DNA of 64,000 bases from Apus apus. Taxonomy: Eukaryota; Chordata; Aves; Apodiformes; Apodidae. Both the position numbers and the translations under genes were made by a program. The DNA lies in NCBI RefSeq assembly GCF_020740795.1, contig NC_067289.1, positions 21,286,608 through 21,350,607 of the forward strand. The letters run 5' to 3'. The notes under the pieces are model-generated. The model did no database searches and was not told the origin of the DNA. It was given only the letters and a program-made list of their open reading frames with translations. Of this stretch, positions 22,546 to 34,920 are shown piece after piece; within the stretch, counting starts at the first letter, position 1, and each line of letters starts with the position of its first letter.

Positions 22546-25500
22546 GTCTCAGTAAAGAGTGTTCAATAGCATCAGTGCACACAAAGGCAGACAAGACTTC
22601 AGACAACCAGAAGGCATACTCATCTTTTGTAGGCATGATAAATACTCCAAGCATATTTCTGTCCTCTTAAAATGTGGCTAAATGCCTAAAACCTGTCTAA
22701 GACATAAGTACCATGTTTGGCCCCAAAAGGAAGAAAACCTGCAAATAAAAGTTATTGGGAGACACTTGCTGCATCACCATAAAATTGGTTACAAACACTA
22801 CTTTACTGTACTTTCTTCACAGGTCTCTCAAGAGTCAGTAGTTTTTGCCAGAAATTACATTTTCAGAATGGTGTAAACAAGAAAATATTATTAGGGTATA
22901 AAAAAAAGCTCTGCTTGGCTGCACTGTATTTGGTTCTTTTGCAATCTAAACCCATCCTGTATCTACATGAATCGAACGTCGGTACCGCATGACTCAGAGA
23001 GCATGAGTCACCATGGGAGACAAGAGAGAGAACTGGAAATCTAAGAGAGAGTTTTGTGCCTTAAATGAGAAGAGACCACTGGAAACATCGATGAGCTCTG
23101 AAAACAAATAAGCAGTCAATAATTTATACAATGGAGGGTTGTTGAAAGTGGTATTTTATGAAATGAAGAACATGTCACACCCAAGTGCCTGTGCCTGCTG
23201 GGAAAATAATAAAAAAAAAGAATCCTGAACTTCATATACTCCTTCCTTTGCCTGTTTAGCTGGTTTCCTTCTCCCTGCTGAGGAAGCAGAAGACCGAGAG
23301 CATCACTTTCAGGGGACTTCCTGTGGAGTTAAAAAATACAGGAGAAAAAAAAAAGAAACATGCTCACCTAAAAACCACTTAAAGAATCCAGCTTTCCAGC
23401 CTATGCTTGCCCCTGAGACTTATTGCTCAGCTAAAAAGCCAGCTGTTGATTTCTTGAGAGGGTCTGGGACAAAAGACTAAGGTTTTTCTTCCATTCATTC
23501 TCTCCCCTTCCTTTCAACTTTCAGTTTTTCCAAATACAGTTTGAATGATGGAAGCTCTGAGTTTCCAGATTAAATACAAGTCCTTTAACTGGCCCATGTT
23601 TCTTGGCCTCAAGGCATAAACCAAGCAGCAATGCTTAACCAAAATTATTCTGCCTTCCTAAAGTAGCTCAGTGTTCACAGGACATTGCTCAAATGACAGG
23701 ACTACAACAAATCCACAGTGTAAATCTCTGTGATTAACCACAGCTCTGCACTGTTGCCTTTCTTGCCATCTTTGCTTGTCTCCCCAGTGCCAAGGAGGAG
23801 CCAGCAAGTCACAGCAATACAGGAATTGCAGAGAAAACAAAACTGCAAGTGCTGCAGCAGCCCTGAGAGATAATGTGAAGGCTGAAACAGCTACGGCCTG
23901 TAGGTGGTTAATGCTTCAGTTTACTCCCAAATATCAATGATCATGTGAAGAAGAGCTGTGTGCATTTGGCAGGTAAATGTAGGCTCAGTGAGTAATTAAA
24001 AAAGGATGTGCTCTTTCCACAGGACTCGAGTCAGGATTTCTCCACTTGGAAGACTTACCCAACTCCCATTTCATTAGAGTCTGAGACACAAGAACCCAAA
24101 GCCTCTACCCTTACACAGCAACTGTACACAAGGTATGTTTTCTGGTGCTGGTGTGATCATTAATTTCATTTAAAAACATTATAACCAGGAGAGTTTACAT
24201 GCCTTTGACTTAAATGAACCTTTGCAACCAATACGACAGCTTCTAATACAAAATATAAGCAGAGTAAAATTGAAATAATGACTTAAAAAAAAATATAATC
24301 TAGCCTTCAGAAATTATATTTATTAGACTACTAGGGATGGGATATGTACAACCTGTCTTTGCATTGAAAAAACCTGCCCAGTTAATTGCTTTTTCACTTG
24401 TTTTGTTCTGTCAGGGTGGTGAATACCAGTGTAACTGGAGGCTAAGTTTGGCTAAATCAAAGACTTGTATCTTCATTACAGTCTAATAGGTACAGACGAT
24501 CGAGTTCACTCAAGCCAGCTAGTCAACAGCACTTCTCAGAAAACAGCCAGGCAGTTGAGTGAGAGATGAGTTCGTGACTCAAGCCTGAGAAACAGTCAAA
24601 AGTGCACTGAATACATGTGCCAATATTCACTCGTGATAAAGACATAGCATTTCTGGCACTAGAGCTAGGAAGGTGGTGGGAACTGTCCTGCTTTCACTGG
24701 TCAGATGAGTATTTAGCACCAGTGGTTCTATGTCCTTTCTCAGTAAAAGGTAAAAAAATATTGTGCTTAATTACCATTCACTTCTGCCAGCAGCCTCTGC
24801 ATCCCCCCAACAGGCTCAGGGAGCACCTCAGAGAGACTCCTGGCTCCAGCCCCAGTTTGTCTGCAAGACCACCTGTAGGACCAGCCTAAGCCCAGGCAGG
24901 ATGCCCTCAGCCCAAAGCTAAATGCTTAGTTGTGAAAATAGCTACACTCCATGAACGGACTTCACATACACAAGAGAGAGGAAGAAAAAATTAGTCTGAC
25001 AATTACGTACAAGGTCTTTAAATTTGCTAAACAAACATTAAACCCAAGATATGACTGTATAAAGCAGCATGGTTTTTTATCTATAGCACATTATGCTTGG
25101 TGGCCAACAAGTCAAAGTAAAGTGGCTATCCAATTTACCACTCTCAGTTCCAAAAAACATCTTTTCTGCTTAGGTAACTGAGAATATAATAAAAACATTA
25201 TGAGCTTTTTGCCTGGCTCCCTCAATGAAAATATCATCACCAGTAATAAACTGCTGCTGAAGCCTCTTATGGCATTTGCTCCTATTGATCAAGCCAGACA
25301 GCTCAGAGATCTCCTGTAGGCAAGTATTTCTCAATTTCACCGATGTCATTAAATAATTCCAAACCCTCTCCATCTTTTCCAAATAATAAAAATGACAGCC
25401 ATGATTGCCCTATAAGAGATACACTGGAAAGTTAAGATAACCTTATCTGGTTGTTGCATCCCACTGCAATGACCAGTGTATTTAATAATGAATAAAGGCC

Positions 25501-28344
25501 TATTTTGTTTGGTGAGAGGAAGATCAAGAATTAGAGGCAGATTTCAATCTACTTAGAAAGCATAAAAAGTTCAGTTTCTTCTGAGTCATCTGACATACTT
25601 CTCTTTATGAAACTGTCTGGGCTTATTATTTTATCCAAACTCAAAATGAGCTTCCCTTGCTCCAGTGCTGAGATGCTCATCAACCCTACGGAGATGTGGG
25701 GACAGCCTTGGCTCCTCAACAAAGCACATTAGAGTCTCTCAGATCACCTACTGCAAGGTGGGCTGCACTGAAAACCTCTAACAATGTCTCATGACACAAA
25801 ACTGGCATCAGGAAGCAGAGAAAATGCTCAAGACAAGTAGCACTAATAATAAATGCCAACACAGGCTGTAGTTGTGTTGTATTTTGGCACGCCACCAGTA
25901 GAAGGGCCTTTGGCTTGCTACTTAAATAGAGAAGGAAAAAAATTTTTGCTGACTTAGACAAATTAACAGTGCACTGAGTGTTCTTCAGAGATGCTGTGTC
26001 TACATTGTGAAACAAAGAAAAACCAGTAACAAAAATTAGAGCTTGGTAAGACCAACCAGATTCTCCCAGGCATCCACCTCTTGGTGCAGACTCCACTAGG
26101 GGTTCCACTGCATTGCTGGGGGGATTTCACACACCCGGTGTACCCTACCCGTACCTTTTCTTCTTTTGGAAAGCATCTGGGGAGTTTTCTCCCGGAAGAG
26201 CTGTGGCAGAAGCTGATGAAATACCATTGTCTCTAAAATGCTCAGCAATTTCAAAGGCAGAACATTTTGCCTCACTGGCAAACAATTTAAGGAAAAAGAA
26301 GATTTAAAATTCAGCCCTCATTTCCCATGGATAGCACTTAGGAAGAGCTCGTGATTTGATTCCCAGAGCTCCTCAACTAAAACTGAGTGTTATGACTGTC
26401 CTCCCAAGGTTCAGCTCCTGGCTGCACAATCCAGCCTGTTCCCTGAGCTCCAGATTGAAACTATGCAAATGGAGACGATTTTAACACACTTGAAAGCTAA
26501 GCTCTAATTGAATAAGCTTTGCTAGATGAAACTGCAAGAAACAAAAAGACAGACCTGGGCCACCAATTCCTGCAATCTGCCATGATTTACATCTTGATTC
26601 ATAAACAAGGAAAATCTGATTTCCTTAAATAACCTGTAATGTCATAATGCCCTTGCTTTTTGAAGTATCCAAATAGATTCAGCATACAAATACAGAAAAA
26701 GGAACACATTGCTTAAGAAACAAAAAAAGGAGTATCTGGTACTTTTTTAACATGCTTTTTAGGGAGGTAAACTTATTGATAAACACACTCATCATAAAGT
26801 TCTAATTCAGTTTTCACAATGACACCATCTTCCTTTTCCAAGCTTTTATTTAGATGAAAAGACTAAAATCTACTACGTAAAGCACAGAACATCCTTGCTA
26901 ATAGGACAACATCACACCAGTTTAAAATATTTAATGCAGTATGACTGCTCAGCCACAAAAAGCATATTGTCATCTTCCTAATATGTTTGCCAGAATAACA
27001 GTATCTTTGTAAAATCTCCTGGGGGAGAAACACATAAATATGTAAAACTTTCTTCTGTTGCCTAAAGAAAAAGTAGATTGATGTGCATCATCTTGATTTC
27101 TGCTGTGCAGTCACTACTACAGGTGGTAATGCCTTGAAATGCTTTACCCTTTAATTGGTTTGTTCTGCTCCAGGAGATATTTGCACATGAAGTCACACTT
27201 CTAAGCTTTTACTCATCTAAACATTGAAAGCAATTATTAGGGCTTTATCATAAAATGAGGAGATTTTGGTCACTGAGACTAGACAGGGAGATGCAGGTCC
27301 ACGAATTTGTAAGGTCTTCCTAGTTAAAACTGTTCAAGGTCTTGCCTTTAAACTGCTGTAAACAAGGTGATCTGTTGACAGCATTACAGCCTTGTAACAG
27401 AGAAACAGCTTTATATGTTCATTACTTGAAAGGTTTCAATTTTAAGGCCATTTTAAAAGTGGATTTTTATTCTATGAAACTCTTCTCATCTTCTTGGGCT
27501 GGTGCAAAACATGCCACAGAACAGAGAGAACTGTGTCCTGGAGGGTGAGTGAAGGTGGAAGCACCTGAGGATGAGCAACCCTGTATGTGATGGGAACCCC
27601 TGCTCAGCCCATAAAAAGCTTGAAATAGCTATTTGTTGCATTTATTTCCATGCCAGTGGGACATAAATTATTTCATGCAGCTATTTTTCTCCTTTTTATC
27701 CAGCTATACTGCCCCTGGTTCTTGCAAGATGCACCAGTGATTGCTACAGAAACTCCAGGCACTAAAGACACTGCTCTTTCTCATGGGTGTAAGAAAGGTT
27801 GCACAAATAAAAAAGACTAGATTTTCAATTGCAAATTGAAATTTGCAAAACTTTTCTAATATAATATGCCCCTTGAGATATATATGCAAAAAAAAAAAAA
27901 TCACTTGCTGGGAACAAAACAGATTTAGGAGTCAATTTAGGACTTGCACTTAAAAAGTAATTAACATATCACTAAAATTTCTTTTCAGCAAAAGAGTAGG
28001 AAGTGATCACATGCATGTTAAATCCATTAGCCAGAAAATCAATGAAAGAAGTTGATGTATTTTATCTTCTGTTCCCCCAGTAGGAGCTGAAACAGTCCAG
28101 CCAATGGACAGTCAGCCAGTGATGTGCCCCAGTGCTGAGACAACTCCCACATTTGTGATGAAAATAAATAATCTGGATGGGTAAAACTGATTTCTGAGAC
28201 CATAAAACAGTGGAATTCTCCCTCTTTTTCCACAGCTGGTTATCAGCCAGCCCAACTACAGAAGTCACTGTCAGCTTCGAGTGTTGCAGAAGAGCTTCTG
28301 TGAAAACTCAAACAAAACACCTCTCAGCAGGGTCATGCTTCATG

Positions 28345-28408
28345 AGAATCATAGAATTATTGTGGTTGGAAGAGACCTTTAAGATCACCAAGTCAAACCG
28401 TTAACCTA
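28345..28408 (-). mobile_element. CR1 LINE, short 3' end fragment
   Basis: About 64 bp matching the last part of CR1 in reverse complement (AATCATAGAATTATTGTGG, then TTGGAAGAGACCTTTAAGAT). The rest of the element is absent, either by 5' truncation at insertion or by decay. Confidence 0.85.
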
Positions 28409-29698
28409 GAGAAATTAAGATCTTCAACGTAAGACCCCAAAGGTACTTTTTTACTTGCCTTAATGCCGGGCTCTTCCACACCACAACTTCTTAACTGCAA
28501 ATATTAAGCCATCTCCTAATTTAAAGGGACATGAAGCCATGCCCAGTTCTCCCCAAGGATACCCAGAACATTTGAAGCACTGAAGCTATCCTTACTAAAG
28601 CTGTCTGTGGAGGTTATAAATCAATGCTACTTTGTAAATCAGGAAACAGCAAAATAGGTCCACTTATCCACTTACCACTGACATTTTGAGGCTGACACAG
28701 TACATGGAGGTTTTATTACCTGTACCAGCACCAAAAATGTTTCCTGACAAAAACAATAGTTAGGCTTCTGCATCTTTAGCTCCCACATGAGATGTCTGGC
28801 ATTTACTTATGTTATTTTGGATAATTCGATAATTTGCAATAGCACTCAAAAATAGACCAAAGTGGAGCAACGACAGTAGCAAAGTACTACCTTATTCACA
28901 TTTTTAAGAATTTAATTTAAGGTTTAACATATCTCATTCCCTAATTTGGACTTATTTGAAATCTGTATGAGAATGAAAGAAAGAACAGGGGGAAGACAAG
29001 GAACAGATGAAGTGCAGTGTAAATCACACAGTCAGAGGTGTGATAGATGAAATAAAAGATTTATCTGTGAACGAGTTGTTCTGTTTCAGGTGCTCTGGGG
29101 AAATACCCACTTGTGATCTCTAATGAAGATAGACAAGGCTAGAAGGATCAGCCATACTTCATTCACTGTGTTTTCATGGTGCAAGTACAGACACAAGTTT
29201 CTGTGGGGCAGCTGATACACAGCAGTTGCTCACCCAGGCATCGAAACTTTAGACAGGAATGGGAACAGGCTGAAAACAACCCAATAAAAGTTGTGTACTT
29301 GACTGAAATCCTTGATGTTGGGTCCTCAAATTAGCTAAGTGAACCAGGAAGATATTCTACCTACTTCACCTTCAGACAACAGCCAGAACCAGGCACTTCA
29401 GAAGAACACATGGGTGGACAGGATTGTAACTTTCCAAAGATTAGTACATTTAGACATAGTGATTAGCTATGGACAGAGAGCAAATCACTCCAATAAGATA
29501 ATGATGTTCTATATCCTCCCTCTGGGAAGCAAACAACATATTACAGCCCTTAATTTGGACTCAGCCTCTACCAAAGTCCATGACGCATCACCGTAGCGTG
29601 TAATTCAATACAGTACAAAGGAGCAGCACAGCCAATGTTCAAACCCTTTTCCATTATATCATCAATTTAGCAATATCAAAATGAGACCATTTTCCTAC

Positions 29699-29826
29699 CT
29701 GCTTGTATTCTGATTCTCTTCCAACCAGTACCTGCAGAACATAACCAACAGGATCCCCCTTCATGGGTGGGACCGTTTCCCAGGTAATTTCACAGGCGTT
29801 TCCTCCCAACTGTGTCACTCGAGGGG
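29699..29826 (-). CDS. FNDC3B: FNDC3B coding exon (second from the end)
   Basis: Encodes 42 residues plus the last two bases of a split Ala codon, beginning Pro-Arg-Val-Thr-Gln-Leu and ending Glu-Tyr-Lys-Gln. It forms the first half of the last FN3 domain, with the domain's core Trp in Glu-Ile-Thr-Trp-Glu. Donor CAG|GTAGGA, acceptor ATTGTAG. The 128-nt length fits phase 1 in and phase 0 out, joining its neighbours exactly. Confidence 0.95.
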
Positions 29827-30782
29827 CTACAATAAAATTAATGCATTAACATTTAATATAAAGATTGCACAGAAATCTTTTTCATTTTATGTACACTGTA
29901 ATATACATGAGAACATTTTTAAAAGAGAACTTCACGACATCACCGGACACACGATCTGTACTGTATTTATGTGGCCAAAAATCAAATTGTTATCACCGCT
30001 GGACCAAAGAAGTCAAACTGGGGCTGGATTTTTAAGTCATTCAGTCACATTTATTTTAGGACAGTCTTGGCTGATGAAACAATTCAGATTCTTGTGGTAT
30101 TAAACAATAACAAACAATACCCACAGAAAACTGGGTGACATTTAGAGCTGATTAATAAGCTCCAAAGAAATGTACTGTAGGACCCAGATCACTTCTGCAG
30201 AGCTGTTAGAGCATTTCTCATCTGTCAGCTGTGTGAGCTGCTAGAAAGGGGGAGTGGATGATATAAACCACTTTGAACTTTCAAAATTCAATTGCAATGC
30301 TGTGCACTGATCTTTTCAAAGCAGAAGCCAACGCATGAGCTACATTGGCATTAATAAAAGTAACAATTTTGTGAAGTTCTGAGCAAACACCTGTGCCAGT
30401 GGAGACGCCTGCCTGCTCCTCTTGTGCTACGTGTCACTGAAAGTGGGAACGATGTCAAATGTTTCATTCAGGAAAAACAGGAGAAGGAATGTGCGAAGGG
30501 AAACTAAATCACCTTCTGTATTAGAGACTAATTCCAGCCTGGGAAGCAAAAGTACAGGCATAACTCTAAAGACTTGGACTCTTACCTAATCCGGAGCCTG
30601 ATCATCCAGATGATCAGCCCTGCTGTTTCCAGCCAGGCTTAGGTTAGTGCTTTCACTAGAACTCTAAGAAATGGGATTTGTCAGCTGCTGCAATGCTGCT
30701 GTCCTCAGGAAAGGATCTCTCCCCAGCTGAAAGCTGCCACACAGTGCCTGATGGGCAGCCCAGGGGTGAGCCCAGCAGAGCC

Positions 30783-31069
30783 CAGCAGCAGCAGCAGCAG
30801 GTTCTATGCACAACTAAGCAGCTGCCACTGGAAGGCATCAAAAGAACTGCGACAGCACCAGCAGCCACCGACCTCTTCACCAGGCAGAGTAAGTGAGCAC
30901 ATGGCCACAACATGAAACTGGGAGAAACAAAGCACTAAACACTTCACCGAGTGGCTAACATGTGCACGTGCAAGGACATGAGCTTATTAAAGGCAATACA
31001 GATTCCCAGCCCTAGGAAAACAGACAACAGGAGAGTCTATCAACGAAACAAACGCTGCTGCTGCTGCTG
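30783..31069. repeat. (CAG)6 and (CTG)5 tracts about 255 bp apart in inverted orientation
   Basis: Six perfect CAG units at 30783-30800 and five CTG units at 31055-31069 lie on the same strand. They are complementary and could pair as a short stem around a loop of about 250 nt in the intronic RNA. Confidence 0.85.
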
Positions 31070-32129
31070 CATGCATTACATGAATTTCAGACTAATTCGT
31101 TACCACCCAAGAGGAACACATGAATCACTTGCAGACCCAAATGTAATCAATACCCATTTGCTTCTCTCTGCACATCTGCCTGTGTTGAGGGACTGATAAT
31201 AGATGCCTTCATCTCAGCTGACAACAATGTTCTCAATTATTTTCCCTCCTCCTTCCATCCCTCAGTCTGATACATGTACATTTTTCTGATACAAATACTG
31301 CCATTAACAATAATGCTATTTTAGTGTCAGCATCACTGAATAACTAGGATATTATGAGGAGAAAAACCACGTGCTTCTGATACACGAAAAACTGTACTAA
31401 ATTTACTACATACATTCCCTCGTTTTGCTCCAAACACAGATGAGAATCAGCACCATCATTTTGCCTCAACACATCTCTTTTCCTATGGTATTACCTCCCC
31501 ACAGCAGCATTCACTGAGACAGCTTTTGTTGTGCCCTTTTTTCCATTACAGCCAGATTTTTGTAACATACCTGTGGTCCCAGCCCACACTCAACCCTTCT
31601 ATTTGCACCGTATCTTCACTGCTTGATGTTCAGTCGGGGGATGAGTCATACTTAACAAGAACTAACTAGGCAAGCAGGGAGTTCAAGACAAAAATCTAGG
31701 TGAAAACTGAATTTAATAAAATGGTTTTCTATCCAAAAAAAGTGAAATTGTGACTATGGTGCAGCCCAGCATCCCTTGGCTGGTTTGAGCCACTTTGTGC
31801 AGCTAAGGCAAGAAACAGAAACACGGACTCAGCATCTGTGAGAAACACATGCCTTTGCCCAGGCAAGGAGAAGGAAAAATATTCCCATAACTCCCAAACC
31901 TAACATCTCTAATTTAAAAAAAAAATCTCTAATTTTAAAAGCATTAGAGAAACCTAAAGATCAAAAAGAGATTTTCCTTCGGCCGCAGCCTGGGGAGGGT
32001 TTGCTTTGCTTTGCCAAGAGAATTAAATTTGATGGAGGTTTTCACATATGGTATATATTGGGTCACACTGGATTTAAAATTTAATTCAGAGTGCTAGAAA
32101 TAGGCCTGCCCTCAGTCCTGATCCAGGTT

Positions 32130-32345
32130 TTAAAGCTATTTCATATATTTTAATGTCTTTTATATTTTTATAAATGAAATGTATCTTTTAGTATTTAAAG
32201 TATTTAATACATCTTCTATGTATTGAAATAAAAGATACTATGTATATAATTATAATATCAATAAGACAATTTATATATATATAGTTTTTAATATATGAAA
32301 AAGATACTTTAAAAAATATATACTTGTTTATGTATACACATCAAT
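32130..32345. repeat. AT-rich low-complexity region
   Basis: About 215 bp of nearly pure A/T, with TATATA runs and repeated ATTTTTATA/ATTTAAAG-like words. It lies in an FNDC3B intron and shows no gene signal. Confidence 0.8.
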
Positions 32346-33814
32346 ACAACATTGCCAGGTCCCACCAGGCTTGAGAAAACCTGCTCCTGCTGCCTGCTGG
32401 GTGCACAGCAGGTTTCTCATGGGTCTCAGATGCTGTCCCCTATGGAACTGGCCAAGAGAAACTCTGCTGAGCTGACGCTGTCCTTGATGGACTTGTCACA
32501 GCCAAGTGTAACACTGTTGTCGCTCCTTTGATTTTCTGTTCTAGGTTGTTGACAAACTGGGACCTGGTGGCATTTGAGTTGCTCTGTTTCTCTTTAGCCA
32601 CCTTTTCGCTTGGTTCTTTGCCAACTTGCAGATCCTAAAGCTGTGAAGCACATCCTCCCAGCTACCAGCACCTATGCCAGCCTGGCTGATCTAGCACAGG
32701 GTCCCTTTGCTTTGCTGGGTACCACACCTCACAGCTGAATCAGGACAAGTCTCTGCTGGGTAAGGGTATTAATCCTTGAACTTTCTATCAATCACGTACA
32801 GATATCTTCTCCCAGAAACAGCCCCGAATCAAATTCCAAAGTCACGAATATCCAGATCCAGGTAGAAATGAAGGTGGGATTCTCACATACACTGATTTTA
32901 GTGACCAATCTCCCAGTGTTCTCCCTGCACTCGAGACTCTTGTTTTTCCTGGGGGTGACCGAGCAGCAAAACTAGGGACCAGGTAAGTTACACCTCAGTA
33001 GTGTTTTCCCTTGTCTAAATCTTTCACCATGAATGGAGTGGAAACCACCAAAACCAGATTTTAAATGCAGCCAAGGGAGCAAAACCCCTCTGACAACCCA
33101 ACAGCTGCTGCTTCATTCAGTAAATGGTGCTGCTTGAGAGAGGAGTTTTAGGCACACAGGAATAAAAGGTGCATCTGATTTCAGCTCAGCTCACCTGACA
33201 GCCAAGACAGTGAATCTGTTGCCTTTGCCTTTCCTTCCTTGGAAGGACGGAGCAAAATTCTTCAGGTCAAAATTTACACACAGTAAAAGACGTTTCACTA
33301 TAAAACTTAATTTAATTAGGCCTTTTGTTCTTCTAGGGGAACACATGAGAAGCAAGATAAAGAATCTAATGCTTTATGCATGCGGAAGAAAATTGTTAAT
33401 TTCATAGATTCAAGTAAAAATAAAGCTGAACATCACCTGCACAACATAAACAACATGCAACTTTACATTGGTATGTACACATATATTCTTAAGGCGGAAG
33501 TGCACTTATGGAAGGGCTGCAGTAACCCAGAGCAATCCCCTGGGAGACTTTATTGTTAGCTGCACCATTTTAACAGTTATATATAAACAACAGTGATTGG
33601 TAAAACATTTATATTGTTTCTATGAATTTTTTTTGTGGTAATTTAGCTTCCCCCCAAAAGGTCACTTCACAATTCACAGAAACACACAAGCAGCACAGAC
33701 TGATTTTTCATAGGTTACTGGACACTTAACCTTTACAAACTCACTGCATATTTACCAATTACTTAAATAATTACATTACTTCTGTATATGAGAAAAATAA
33801 AATCTGTTCCATAC

Positions 33815-33981
33815 CTTTGATTGCAGGGGGGACTGACTTAGTCGTGCAGAAGGTACATATTTCTGAAAAAGGTCCCTCCCCAGCATCATTGACTGCCTGT
33901 ATTCTGAACGAGTAACAAGTGGATTCTGTCAGCCTTTGTATCTTGTATGTGTGACTTGGTCCCCTGTAAATCGGAATAAAC
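33815..33981 (-). CDS. FNDC3B: FNDC3B coding exon (third from the end)
   Basis: Encodes 55 full residues plus split codons at both ends, starting Phe-Ile-Pro-Ile-Tyr-Arg-Gly-Pro and ending Pro-Ala-Ile-Lys. It is the second half of an FN3 domain: the Tyr-Ser-Phe-Arg-Ile-Gln-Ala-Val-Asn core and Gly-Glu-Gly-Pro-Phe-Ser turn are clear. Acceptor TTTCCAG, donor AAAG|GTATGG. 167 nt, phase 2 in and phase 1 out, consistent with both neighbours. Confidence 0.95.
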
Positions 33982-34689
33982 CTGGAAACAATAAAAATGA
34001 GAACATGTAGTTACACTGGAGTGGCACTGGCATTTCTGGCTATGACAGATATCCAAGGTATCCACAGGGTGAAAACTGGCACAACGTACTTTGCAGAGCT
34101 GATAAAGGCAAGTATAAAAATAGTGTGTTATTGGCACACTAACAATGATTTGTAAATTAGGGAAAGCAGTTCATTGTCCCTTTTGCAACTAATAATTGCC
34201 TTGCAAAAGGATTTTGTGAATTATCAGGAAAAACACCTCTCCATGCATTTCCTACTACCTAGTAGTCAAAACGGATTCAACCTCTGTTCTGCTACAACAC
34301 ACTGTCTGTGCTGCTGGTTTGAAAGTATCTTTAAAATAAGATAAATACTTTGAATCTTTTATTGCTTGAGTTGCACTTCATTTGCATATTAAGACCCAAA
34401 GACCCCATCTGACACTCCTCCACGCCAGAGTAACTCTATTTAAATCAGAACATACAGATTGTGTACTCTATGTGTAATATATTACACATTTCTCAGTTCA
34501 CAGACTGAAGACAGCCAACCCAAGAGACAGAAAGAGATTCGGAGAACACATGTGGTGGGCTGTGAGTAAAAAGGCACAGGGGAACCATGATCCTAGCAAG
34601 GAGGATGGAAAGGCATGCCAGCTTGGGAGCTCTGTGGGATGCCTCTACTGACAGCTCTGCTCCAGAGCAGGCTGAGAAGAACAAAAAGA

Positions 34690-34745
34690 CACAGAATCAT
34701 CAAGGCTGGAAAAGACCTTTAAGATTCATCAAGTTCAGCCTATAC
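34690..34745 (-). mobile_element. CR1 LINE, short 3' end fragment
   Basis: About 55 bp in reverse complement: CACAGAATCATCAAGGCTGG, then AAAAGACCTTTAAGATTCAT and a 'caagttcagcc' segment. Similarity fades beyond 34745, where an A/C-rich stretch follows at 34857. Confidence 0.75.
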
Positions 34746-34856
34746 ACGACATAAAGGAAGTGACTTCCAAAATATGTCCATTGACCCATTGACAAGACCA
34801 AAACATCAGCACAAACTTGTCCAACAACATAATGCAATGTAACGTCACTTAATCTA

Positions 34857-34920
34857 CAAACAAACAAAACCAAAACAACAACAACACAACAACACAAAAA
34901 CCCCAAACAAATAAAAAAGT
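34857..34920. repeat. A/C-rich low-complexity stretch
   Basis: Runs of CAAA, CAAAA and CAA units. On the - strand this is GT-rich and gives a spurious Val/Cys-rich open frame. Confidence 0.8.

Larger units (their letters stand above)
21977..29698 (-). other. FNDC3B: FNDC3B intron (7.7 kb)
   Basis: Bounded by GTAGGA (donor side, 29698) and TTTGAAG (acceptor side, 21977). It contains minus-strand CR1 pieces at 22217-22545 and 28345-28408. No other exon, gene or structured element was recognised in the remaining unique sequence. Confidence 0.88.
29827..33814 (-). other. FNDC3B: FNDC3B intron (4.0 kb)
   Basis: Contains (CAG)6 at 30783-30800, (CTG)5 at 31055-31069 and a very AT-rich stretch at about 32130-32345. 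I see no CR1 copy and no coding exon. Short open frames over the trinucleotide repeats have no recognisable domain. Confidence 0.85.
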
